DNA from: an uncultured Collinsella sp.
Lineage (GTDB): Bacteria; Actinomycetota; Coriobacteriia; Coriobacteriales; Coriobacteriaceae
Assembly (NCBI GenBank): GCA_900542945.1
Contig: UQPI01000046.1
Span: 1-17,839 of the forward strand
Reading direction: 5' to 3'
Length of the DNA: 17,839 nt
Within the stretch, counting starts at the first letter, position 1; every line of letters begins with the position of its first letter. The position numbers were made by a program, and so were the translations under genes. This document shows positions 5,613 through 13,334 of the stretch, one piece after another. The notes beneath the pieces were generated by a model. The model was not told where the DNA came from and ran no database searches. It saw only the letters and a program-made list of their open reading frames with translations.

Positions 5613-6989
5613 TTAGAGCGTGATGATATCCGAGATATCGAGGGCCTGAGCATCGGCGGTGTCGTGCGTGGCAAGCAGGAGCATGCGGCCGTCGAGCAAG
5701 TCGAGCACAGCGTCGACCGTCACATCGCGCGCGGCGGCATCCAGGCCGGTAAAGGGCTCGTCAAGAATCACCGCGCCGCCCGGGCACAGCAGGGCTCGAG
5801 CGATCTCGACGCGACGGCGCTGCCCGCCCGAAAGCTCGGCCACGCGAGCATGCACATCGACCCCCGGCACCAGCAAGCGCAACAGGGCCGCAGCACTCGA
5901 GGCGTCCACGCGTGCATCGGCGCACACCAGCACGTTATCCAGCGCCGAGGCGGACTCGACCAAGCGTGCATCCTGAAACACCATCGAGCACGGTGCGCAC
6001 TCCCCTGCCGCAAGGGCAAGGAGCGTCGACTTACCCGCACCCGAGGCGCCCATCACACAGATACGCCCACCCGCGGGCACGTTGAGCACCAGTCCGTCGA
6101 GCGCCGGCGCCCAGGGCGCGCGATAGCCCACGGCAAGCGCAAGCTCCGCCGCAGCGCCATCGTCCGCAGCCCTCGCACGCCCGCGCAGCCCATGCCCATG
6201 CGCCCGCACGGCCGCACCCCACGCCACGGGCCCCGAAACCCGCAGCAGCCACACCAGCACGCGCTCACACGCCCACGAGGCGGCAACGACCAGCACGGTC
6301 CAAGCCAGCAGGTCGGCCGTCTCAATCAAAAGCTTCGCCTGATAGATGCGCTCACCCACGGTGCCCACCACCATGCCGATCAGCTCGGCTGCCACACCGG
6401 CCTTCCAGCTCATGCCGATCACGGCACGCGCACACGAAAGCACAAACGGCAGGACTTCGCACCAGGTGTGGGCGCAAAACAGTCGCCAGCCCCGCACGCC
6501 ATGCAGACGAAACATCTGCTCCAGTGGCTTATCCACCTGCGACAAGCCTTCGACCAGTGAGAAATATACGCCCGGCAGCGCCATCAAAAAGACCGCCGCG
6601 ATGCTCACACGTGCCGACCCCAGCCAAATGAGCAGCAGGACCACCACGCAGGCAACCGGCGTCGCCTTCACAAACGAAAGTGCCGGCGCCGCCAAGCGGG
6701 CAAACGCCCGCGACCGTACAGAAATCCCGGCCAACAAACCGCCGCATACCGCGGCAAGAGCCAGCCCGCCCAGAATCCGTACGCCCGAGCCCGCCAAAAT
6801 CGCCCAGGTACCGACAGCGCATACCAGCCGCAACAACGCCGCCACGACAGCACCCGGCCCCGGCAAGATCAGCGGCTGCGCCACCAGCGCCGCCACCAGC
6901 ATCCACGCGGCAAGCCAAAAGGCGGCGACGGCACCTGCTGCCGCCACCGCCTTCATACGCTCTGTCATTTGTCGAGCAAACGCGCGCAC
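5613..6989 (-). CDS. ABC transporter with permease and ATPase fused in one chain (NitT/TauT/SsuBC type)
   Basis: A 458-residue fusion. Residues 1-255 form the permease, with about six membrane segments and the cytoplasmic coupling loop typical of SsuC-like permeases (about residues 155-200). After a basic Ala/Arg/Gly linker (about 255-285) comes the ATPase: Walker A GASGAGKST at 314-322, Q-loop MVFQD about 20 residues later, signature LSGGQ at 386-390, Walker B VILDEP with Asp410 and Glu411, and H-loop LLATHD near the end. All ATPase motifs are present, but the stretch between Walker A and the Q-loop is about 20 residues shorter than in usual importers. The two functions are normally separate genes. 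The start is GTG at 6989, three bases after the binding-protein stop, with GGAG overlapping that stop region. It is the last gene of the hydrogenase operon. Substrate unknown. Confidence 0.85.
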   Translation of the reverse strand: MRAFARQMTERMKAVAAAGAVAAFWLAAWMLVAALVAQPLILPGPGAVVAALLRLVCAVGTWAILAGSGVRILGGLALAAVCGGLLAGISVRSRAFARLAAPALSFVKATPVACVVVLLLIWLGSARVSIAAVFLMALPGVYFSLVEGLSQVDKPLEQMFRLHGVRGWRLFCAHTWCEVLPFVLSCARAVIGMSWKAGVAAELIGMVVGTVGERIYQAKLLIETADLLAWTVLVVAASWACERVLVWLLRVSGPVAWGAAVRAHGHGLRGRARAADDGAAAELALAVGYRAPWAPALDGLVLNVPAGGRICVMGASGAGKSTLLALAAGECAPCSMVFQDARLVESASALDNVLVCADARVDASSAAALLRLLVPGVDVHARVAELSGGQRRRVEIARALLCPGGAVILDEPFTGLDAAARDVTVDAVLDLLDGRMLLLATHDTADAQALDISDIITL

Positions 6990-6992
6990 GGG

Positions 6993-8051
6993 CTACTCCA
7001 TGTAGTAGAAATCGTCAGCCGGAAGTTTACCACCCACGGCACTCGCGTCCGCGTCGGACAGCACCTGCAGATACCCGCTAAGTGCCGCCTTCATATCCTT
7101 GCCCGTCTGGCAGACAAGCATGCACCCGGGAATCGCCTTCTCGGCGATCTTGGCGTTGTCCACGATGCCGGCATCGACCACGGCCTGCGCCCAATCTGTC
7201 GGCGCCGCATTGACAGCCTTAACGCTCGCCGCATGGCAGCTCAAGAACTCCACAACGGCCTCGGGATGTTCCTCGGCAAACGCGCGGCGCACCACGGTCA
7301 CGCCCGTCAGCAGGCGCGAACCCGTGTCGCCCGCCAGCTCATCCCACACATCGGTCAGACTCACCGGCGCCGACAGCTTGCCTTCGCTCTTTGCAATGGC
7401 AGCGGTCTTGAACGGCTCGGGCAGCACGCCCACGGCAGACGGATCGGCAAGCAGCGCCGACAGCACTTCGGTGGGCTCGCTCTTAAACTCGAGCGCCACC
7501 TGGCCGGTCAGGCCCGCGCGCTCCAGCAGGTAGTTCATGACGTACTCCGGCGTGGTGCCCTTGCCCGTCATGTAGACGGTGCGACCCGCCAGATCGCCAA
7601 ACGAGGCCACACTCGCATCGCCTGTCACCACATTCAGCACGCCCAGCGTGTTGATGTCGATGACCTGCACCGCGCCCTCGGTCTTGTTGTAGAGCACGCT
7701 CGCCACGTTGGCCGGCACCAGGGCAATGTCGATATCGCCCTGAATGACCTTGGGCACGATCTCGTCGGCGGCAGTGTTAATCGCAAAGTCGAACTCATTG
7801 TCCGTCTCGCCATCGGCAGCCTGGTCCATAAACTGCACCAGGCCAATCGAGGTCGGCCCCTTGAGCGAGGCGACGTGCACCTCAACCGGCTCCGCGGCGG
7901 CACCGTCAGCGGCAGACCCGGCAGCCGAACCCGCGGCGGACCCGGCACCGGTAGCCCCGCCGCCACAGCCCGCGAGCGCAAGCGACAGAGCGCCCGCGGC
8001 GAGCGCCGAGGCAAACCCCCGGCGCGACATCTCAAAATCAAACGTACGCAT
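6993..8051 (-). CDS. ABC transporter substrate-binding lipoprotein (NMT1/SsuA-like), Tat-exported
   Basis: A 352-residue periplasmic-type binding protein. The signal has a twin-arginine motif (SRRGF, residues 9-13), a hydrophobic stretch and the lipobox LAGC with Cys29, so it should be folded before export and anchored to the membrane by lipid. A Gly/Ala/Ser linker follows, then a two-lobed binding domain with the segments GPTSIGLVQFM, DIALVPAN and GVLPEPF that mark the NMT1-like family of nitrate, taurine and thiamine-precursor receptors. It ends LPADDFYYME, an ending I remember from an uncharacterised gut-Firmicutes subgroup. Two cysteines near the C-terminus (GCMLVC) are notable in an exported protein. 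ATG at 8051 is chosen, two bases after the hydrogenase stop; GTG at 8060, closer to GAGGGG, is an alternative. The ligand cannot be told from sequence. Confidence 0.82.
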   Translation of the reverse strand: MRTFDFEMSRRGFASALAAGALSLALAGCGGGATGAGSAAGSAAGSAADGAAAEPVEVHVASLKGPTSIGLVQFMDQAADGETDNEFDFAINTAADEIVPKVIQGDIDIALVPANVASVLYNKTEGAVQVIDINTLGVLNVVTGDASVASFGDLAGRTVYMTGKGTTPEYVMNYLLERAGLTGQVALEFKSEPTEVLSALLADPSAVGVLPEPFKTAAIAKSEGKLSAPVSLTDVWDELAGDTGSRLLTGVTVVRRAFAEEHPEAVVEFLSCHAASVKAVNAAPTDWAQAVVDAGIVDNAKIAEKAIPGCMLVCQTGKDMKAALSGYLQVLSDADASAVGGKLPADDFYYME

Positions 8052-8053
8052 CG

Positions 8054-9865
8054 CTAGCACGTCCCCTCGTTAGGCATCGACCAGGCGTGATGGTCGGTAT
8101 GCAGCAGCTCTTCGGCCAGTGGCGAGAGCGGCTCGCCCAAGAACTCGCGATAGCACGCCTGGACATCGGGATTCTCGTGCGAGAAGCGAATGTCCGCAGC
8201 GGCATCCAGGCCCCACAGCACCTGACCGCGCTCGGCTGCCAGCTCGCAGCCGTCGTGGATGGGCTGACCGCCGCCACCGACGCAGCCGCCCGGGCACGCC
8301 ATGACCTCAACGAAGTCATAGCTCACGCGGCTGTCGCGAATCGCGTCAAGCAGGCGGGCGGCGTTGCCCAGCCCGTGCGCCACGGCGACGCGCACCTTGG
8401 TGCCATCGATATCGGCCACGGCTTCCTTCCAGCCGTCCAGGCCGCGCACGTCGGTAAAGAAATCGGCATCGGGGTTCTTGCCCGTCACCAGGTAGTAGGC
8501 CGAGCGCACGGCGGCCTCCATCACGCCGCCCGTGGCGCCAAAGATCACGCCCGCGCCCGTGCCAAAGCCCAGCGGCGTATCGAGCGGCTCCTCGACCAGT
8601 GTGTCGACGCTCACGTGGCTCGCGCGGATCATGCGTACCATCTCGCGCACCGTCAGCGCAACGTCCACGTCGGGCGCACCGTCCTCGCCCACCATGCTCG
8701 GCAGCGCGCACTCGGCCTTCTTGGCCGTGCACGGCATCACGGACACCACGAACAGGCGCTCGGGCTCCACGCCCAGCACCTTGGCGTAATAGGTCTTGGC
8801 GATGGCGCCGAACATCTGCTGCGGCGACTTGGACGTGGACAGGCTGTCGACAAACTCCGGGTAGCGCGCCTTCACAAAGCGCACCCAGCCCGGGCAGCAG
8901 CTCGTAAACATGGGCCAGCCGCGACTGTTACCCTCGCCCTTGGTGGCGGCGCCCAGGCGCTCGATCAGCTCGGAGCCCTCCTCCATAATGGTGAGATCGG
9001 CCGAGAAATCGGTGTCGAACACATACTCAAAGCCCACGCGGCGCAGCGCGCAGGCCAGGCGCTCAACGGTGGCATCCTCGCGCGGAATGCCGAGCTCCTC
9101 ACCCCAGGCGGTGCGCACGGCCGGCGCTATCTGCACCAGCACGATCTTATCGGGATCGGCGAGAGCATCGAACACGGTCTCGGTGTCGTCGCGCTCGCGC
9201 AGCGCGCCCGTCGGACAATGCGTAATGCACTGGCCGCATGCGACACAATCAGTCTTGCCGATCGGTGCACGCCCGCGGGTACCCACGGCGGTATGTGTGG
9301 CGCGGTTGGTCAGGTCCCAAATCCCTAGGCCCTGCACGCTCTCGCACACCTTGATGCAGCGCATGCATTTAATGCACTTGTCGTTATCGCGGATGATGGG
9401 GAAATCGAAGTCCCAGCCCTCGCCCGCCAAATGCCTTTGATACGGCAGATAGAAAATGCCCAGGTCGTTGGCGATGGTCTGCAGGTTGCAGTTACCGCTG
9501 CGCACGCAGCTCGTACAGCGCGAGTCGTGCTGGGACAGCAGCAGCTGCACGTTGGTGCGACGCGCCTCGCGGGCCTTGGGGCTGTTGGTGTGGACCACCA
9601 TGCCGTCGAGCACGTAGTTGTTGCAGGCGGCAACCAGCTGGTCGCAGCCCTCAACCTCGACCACGCACACACGGCAGCCGCCGATCTCGTTTAGATCGCG
9701 CAGATAGCACAGGGTGGGAATCTGGATGCCGACGGACTTGGCCGCATCCAGGATCGTGGTGTGCTCGGGCACCACGACCTCGCAGTTATCGATCGTGAGC
9801 TTGACCATGTTGAGTGCTCCGCTTTCGGTGTTGTCGCTGACGGTGGTTTTGTTGGGCTCTACCAT
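8054..9865 (-). CDS. hydA: [FeFe] hydrogenase, group A, catalytic subunit
   Basis: A 603-residue iron-sulfur enzyme for reversible H2 formation. Order of parts: a [2Fe-2S] domain (Cys53, Cys64, Cys67, Cys81); a His-Cys3 cluster segment (QHDSRCTSCVRSGNC); two [4Fe-4S] motifs (CIKCMRCIKVCE and CVACGQCITHCP); then the H-cluster domain with TSCCPGW (Cys324), MPCTAKK (Cys379) and CPGGC (Cys524, Cys528). The spacing of 55, 145 and 4 residues matches clostridial CpI almost exactly, so an active enzyme is expected. The start is ATG at 9865 with GGAGGGAGG upstream, overlapping the preceding gene by seven bases. ATG at 9808 (MVKLTID, with GGAG upstream) is nearly as good and fits the usual family N-terminus. 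No maturation genes hydE, hydF or hydG are in the window. Its partner is the flavoprotein encoded just upstream. Confidence 0.95.
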   Translation of the reverse strand: MVEPNKTTVSDNTESGALNMVKLTIDNCEVVVPEHTTILDAAKSVGIQIPTLCYLRDLNEIGGCRVCVVEVEGCDQLVAACNNYVLDGMVVHTNSPKAREARRTNVQLLLSQHDSRCTSCVRSGNCNLQTIANDLGIFYLPYQRHLAGEGWDFDFPIIRDNDKCIKCMRCIKVCESVQGLGIWDLTNRATHTAVGTRGRAPIGKTDCVACGQCITHCPTGALRERDDTETVFDALADPDKIVLVQIAPAVRTAWGEELGIPREDATVERLACALRRVGFEYVFDTDFSADLTIMEEGSELIERLGAATKGEGNSRGWPMFTSCCPGWVRFVKARYPEFVDSLSTSKSPQQMFGAIAKTYYAKVLGVEPERLFVVSVMPCTAKKAECALPSMVGEDGAPDVDVALTVREMVRMIRASHVSVDTLVEEPLDTPLGFGTGAGVIFGATGGVMEAAVRSAYYLVTGKNPDADFFTDVRGLDGWKEAVADIDGTKVRVAVAHGLGNAARLLDAIRDSRVSYDFVEVMACPGGCVGGGGQPIHDGCELAAERGQVLWGLDAAADIRFSHENPDVQACYREFLGEPLSPLAEELLHTDHHAWSMPNEGTC

Positions 9866-11691
9866 TCCAGGTTCCTCCCTCCGCGGAACGCGCCAAAGCC
9901 AAAGTGGTCGCAACGCAGGCAGCGGCTTGCCTCCTGGCGTGCCTCTTCCTCGGTAAGGCCCTGCTCGACCAGATTCCAATCGCGGATGCGCTCGCCGGCC
10001 TCGCGCTCGCCCAGCTCGCAGCGGCCGCACTCGTGCTTGCCCTTAAACTGCACGGTCGGCAGCTCAACGTCGAGCTTGATCTTGTGGTCGAAGCCCAGGT
10101 AGCGGTCGATATTTGCCGAAGCAACGCGGCCGGCGTTGATGGCCCGGATGACGGTGGCGGGACCGGTCTGGCAGTCGCCGCCGCTAAAGAGGCCGTCGAA
10201 GTCGGGCACGGCGCCATCCGAATCGGTGACCACGCAGCCCCACTTGCAGGCAATGCCTATCTCCTCAAACGGCTTGGAATCGATGTCCTGACCAATGGCC
10301 ACAAAAACGCGCTCGCAGGGAATGACGCGCTCGGGCGTGGCGGCGGCACGTGGGGCCGGGCGACCGCGACGGGGCTCGCCGATAATCTGCGGCTGTACGC
10401 GCAGGCCGCTCACGCGACCGTCCTCGCCCGTCTCGATGGCGAGCGGGGCCGTCAGCTCCAGCACCTCGCAGCCCTCGGCCTGGGCACCGGCGATTTCGGC
10501 GTCCTGGGCCGTCATATCGCAGATGCGACGGCGGTAGACGATGCTCACCTTTTCGGCACCACAGCGCACGGCGGAGCGCGCCACGTCCATGGCAACGTTA
10601 CCGCCGCCGATGACGCACACGCGCTGGCCGCTCAGGTCGGGCAGCTCGTCATCACCGATGGCACGCAGCATCTTGACGGCCGACTCCACGCCGGGCGCCT
10701 CTTCGCCCGGAAGGCCGAGCTTCTTGTCGCTGTGGGCACCGATGGCAAGGTAGACGGCATCGAACTCGTCGCGCAGGCGGGCAAGCTCCTCGCCGTTGAC
10801 GGAGTGATCGAGCTCAACGTCGATGCCCGCGCTCAAGATCCAGTCGATTTCGGCCTGAAGGCGCTCACGCGGCAGACGATAGCTGGGAATGCCGTAGCGC
10901 AGCATGCCGCCCAGGTGGTGACGCTGCTCAAAAATGGTCACCTTGTGACCCATCACGGCCAGATAATAGGCGCAGGAAAGGCCAGCCGGGCCGCCGCCGA
11001 TCACGGCGACGCGCTTGCCGGTGTTGTCCACGACATGCGGCTTGTGGTCGTTGAGGTCACTATGCTCGACGGCGAAACGTTTGAGGGCGAGAATGTTCAT
11101 AGGGTCATCGACCATGCCGCGGCGGCAGTGCATCTCGCAGGGATGCTCGCACACCAGGCCGCAGACGAGCGGCAGCGGGTTGTTCTTGCGGATGACCTTG
11201 ACGGCGTCGGCATAGCGGCCGGCCTCGACCAGCGAAATGTACCCGGGAATATCGACGTGCGCCGGGCAGCCCGATACGCACGGAACGCGCGCCTCACGGT
11301 CAAAGCCGCAGGAGTGCTCGCGAATGTGGTGCTCAAAGTCGTCGCGGAAGCCGCGAATGGCGGTGAGCGCCATGGCGCCCGCCTCGTAGCCGATGGCGCA
11401 GTCACTCGAAAGATAGATGGTGCGGGCCGTACGCTCGATGAGGTTGAGCGCGGACTCGCCGGCACGTCCTTCGAGCACATCGGCGAGCAGGTCGCTCAGC
11501 GCGCTCAGACCAACACGGCAGGGCGTGCACTTGCCGCAGCTCTGGGTGGAGCACAGGTTGACGAGCGCTGCCGTAAACTCAACGGGACACGGGGCGAGCG
11601 AACTCACCGCCAAGCGGCGTCCGAGCGCATCGTGCAGGTCGTCCATGACGGCCTGAGCGTGGCTGCGTTCCATAACATGCAGTCGAGCCAT
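9859..11691 (-). CDS. GltD-like FAD/NAD(P) oxidoreductase fused to a NuoF-type [4Fe-4S] domain
   Basis: A 610-residue electron-transfer protein. Residues 30-110 match only the C-terminal cluster domain of NuoF/HydB: CGKCTPCR (Cys52, Cys55, Cys58) and a fourth cysteine at 98; the NuoF FMN and NADH domains are absent. After that comes the GltD/NfnB architecture: an N-terminal cysteine-rich two-cluster domain (CVSGCPAHVDIP and CGLVCEHPCEMHC), an FAD Rossmann motif (VAVIGGGPAGLSCA), an NAD(P) Rossmann motif (VCVIGGGNVAMDVA), the YRRR stretch and a C-terminal CLRCD. A plausible role is passing electrons between NAD(P)H and the hydrogenase encoded next to it. Hydrogenases with a glutamate-synthase-like partner have been proposed as a distinct type, group A2. 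The start is ATG at 11691, with AGGGG six bases upstream. It is the first gene of the operon. True glutamate synthase function is unlikely because no large subunit is present. Confidence 0.85.
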   Translation of the reverse strand: MARLHVMERSHAQAVMDDLHDALGRRLAVSSLAPCPVEFTAALVNLCSTQSCGKCTPCRVGLSALSDLLADVLEGRAGESALNLIERTARTIYLSSDCAIGYEAGAMALTAIRGFRDDFEHHIREHSCGFDREARVPCVSGCPAHVDIPGYISLVEAGRYADAVKVIRKNNPLPLVCGLVCEHPCEMHCRRGMVDDPMNILALKRFAVEHSDLNDHKPHVVDNTGKRVAVIGGGPAGLSCAYYLAVMGHKVTIFEQRHHLGGMLRYGIPSYRLPRERLQAEIDWILSAGIDVELDHSVNGEELARLRDEFDAVYLAIGAHSDKKLGLPGEEAPGVESAVKMLRAIGDDELPDLSGQRVCVIGGGNVAMDVARSAVRCGAEKVSIVYRRRICDMTAQDAEIAGAQAEGCEVLELTAPLAIETGEDGRVSGLRVQPQIIGEPRRGRPAPRAAATPERVIPCERVFVAIGQDIDSKPFEEIGIACKWGCVVTDSDGAVPDFDGLFSGGDCQTGPATVIRAINAGRVASANIDRYLGFDHKIKLDVELPTVQFKGKHECGRCELGEREAGERIRDWNLVEQGLTEEEARQEASRCLRCDHFGFGAFRGGRNLEW

Positions 11692-11877
11692 AAGATCCCC
11701 TCTCACATGGCAGCCCGGAGGCGAGACCGGGCGAAAATGCTACACGCAATACAGTGACCTAATAAGTTGTTTGGCAGCAACGCGGTTCGGCAGGCGGTAT
11801 GAAATGTCACCCTCGGCGGTGAAATAGAACATTACCGCAGATAAATGCCATATTTGATAAAACGCGTTACCAAATGA

Positions 11878-11915
11878 CAATGCCCCGCCCACGCAATCAC
11901 GTGGACGGGGCATTG
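11878..11915 (-). terminator. Hairpin at the end of the glucoside operon
   Basis: Sixteen-base arms (11878-11893, 11900-11915) with one mismatch enclose a 6-base loop, and the stem is GC-rich (CCCCGCCCACG against CGTGGACGGGG). It lies 32 bases beyond the GH4 stop at 11948. Only a short GTCATTTGG follows on the minus strand, so the T-run is weak. The remaining bases to 11691 are AT-richer leader sequence of the hydrogenase operon, in which I found no convincing promoter or Rex/CRP box. Confidence 0.6.
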
Positions 11916-11947
11916 CTCATGGCATGCGGCCAGCGACCCTGTTGCTT

Positions 11948-13331
11948 TTACTTAAGCTCGGGCCAGTAACCCTTGTTGGCCTCGATCATGTCGTCGAGAA
12001 CTTCCTTGGCAACCTTCATCGAAGGCACGGTCTTGTTGAGCGTAAAGGCCTTGAGTGCCTTCTCGTACGAACCCTCGATCGTAGCCTCGACCACGAGCTT
12101 CTCGGAGTTCAGCTGCTGCATCATGAGGCCCTGCTGGAACAGAGGAATGTTGTCGCGGCTGATGACCTCGGGGCCGTTCTTGCCAATGTAGGCAGGCAGC
12201 TCGACCATAGCGTCGTAGGGCATGTTGGGGATAGCGCCCTTGTTCTCGCAAATGACCAGGAAGCGCTGCTTGGTGTCGTTCTTCAGAGCGATAGCCAGGT
12301 CGGCAATCCAGTCGCCGTGGCTGCCCGCATAGAACGTGCTCTCGTCGATCTCGCCCGTCTTCTCGTAGTGATCGATACCATCAAAGAGGTTCTTCTCGCG
12401 CGTCTCCTCGACCTCGTTAGCACGGGTGCGCTCGGGGTTGGAATGCTCGACGAACTCCTTCTGCTGCAGGTAGTAGTTCAGATACGTGTTGGGCAGGTAC
12501 TCCGGGAAGCACTCCATGATCTCGTACTCGCCCTTCCAGACGTAGTACCAGCTGCCCTTGGTGTGGCGGTTCTGCTCGGGGTGCTCGTCGACGGTCTCCT
12601 CGGGCTTCTTTGCCATGAGCGAACCCATGCCCTTGAGGTAGGAGTCGGGCAGCAGAATCTCATGCTCCTTGATGTACTCGCGCAGCTGCGGGAGCACCTC
12701 CTCGCCCTTGTGGCGGATCGAGGTGAACCAGCCAAAGTGGTTGAGGCCAAAGTAATCGTACTCGACATCCTTCTTGTCGATATCGAGCGCGGCGCAAACC
12801 ACGTCGATGATCGCGATCGGCATGTCACAGATGTTGATGATGCGAGCGTTGGGGCGCAGGACGCGGCAGCCCTCGGAGACGATGGCGGCAGGGTTGGAGT
12901 AGTTGAGAATCCAGTAGTCCTTCTTGGCGTACTTCTCAACGTCATCGATCAGCTCGACCATGGGGAAGATGGTGCGCATGCCATAGGCAAGACCGCCGCA
13001 ACCGCAAGTCTCCTGACCCACGCAGCCGTGGCGCAGCGGAATCTTCTCGTCCTGCTCGCGCATGGCATAGCCGCCCACGCGCATCTGGGCAAACACGAAG
13101 CTCGCGTCGGTAAAAGCCGTCTTCTTGTCGGTGGTCACCGTGAGCTTGATGTCCAGGCCGAGGCCCTCGTGCAAAATCCAGTCCACGAGCACGCCGATCT
13201 TGCGCTGGCGCTCCTCGTTGATGTCGTACAGACGAATCTCGTCAACGTCGAGCTCGTCCTTGCGCAGAGCGATGGACTTGACGATGCCGGGGGGTAAAGG
13301 TGGATCCGCCACCACACAGAGTAATGATCAT
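11948..13331 (-). CDS. 6-phospho-alpha-glucosidase, GH4 family, with a frameshift near its start
   Basis: Family GH4 enzymes hydrolyse 6-phospho-glucosides by an NAD+ and Mn2+ dependent oxidation-elimination mechanism. The motif CDMP (Cys168 in the repaired frame) is the known signature of the phospho-alpha-glucosidase branch, and His198 in GLNHFGW is the second metal ligand. The best start is ATG at 13331, with AAGGAG nine bases upstream inside the end of the PTS gene. It encodes MIITLCGGGSTFTP, the family's NAD-binding N-terminus. At the six-C tract (complement of 13289-13294) the frame shifts: as written, translation stops after 29 codons, whereas the rest of the enzyme (GIVKSIALRK onward) is in the next frame. 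One C fewer gives a seamless 460-residue protein of normal family length. The uninterrupted frame from a GTG at 13315 lacks the glycine loop. Sequencing error, decay or slippage are all possible. Confidence 0.88.
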
Positions 13332-13334
13332 TGT

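Noticed and set aside
8087..9328. Plus-strand open frame of 413 codons
   Set aside because: It is opposite the hydrogenase gene, whose cluster-binding cysteines are all in place on the minus strand.
9904..11757. Plus-strand open frame of 617 codons
   Set aside because: It is the reverse-complement shadow of the GltD-like gene; the composition is Ala/Val/Leu/Asp rich with no recognisable motif.
11801..11822. Possible CRP/FNR-type site (TCACC, six bases, GGTGA) upstream of the hydrogenase operon
   Set aside because: The half-sites are in the everted orientation relative to the TGTGA-N6-TCACA consensus, and no promoter could be aligned to them.
11924..13297. Plus-strand open frame of 457 codons
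   Set aside because: It is a shadow of the GH4 gene; the minus-strand product has the metal and NAD-binding signatures.
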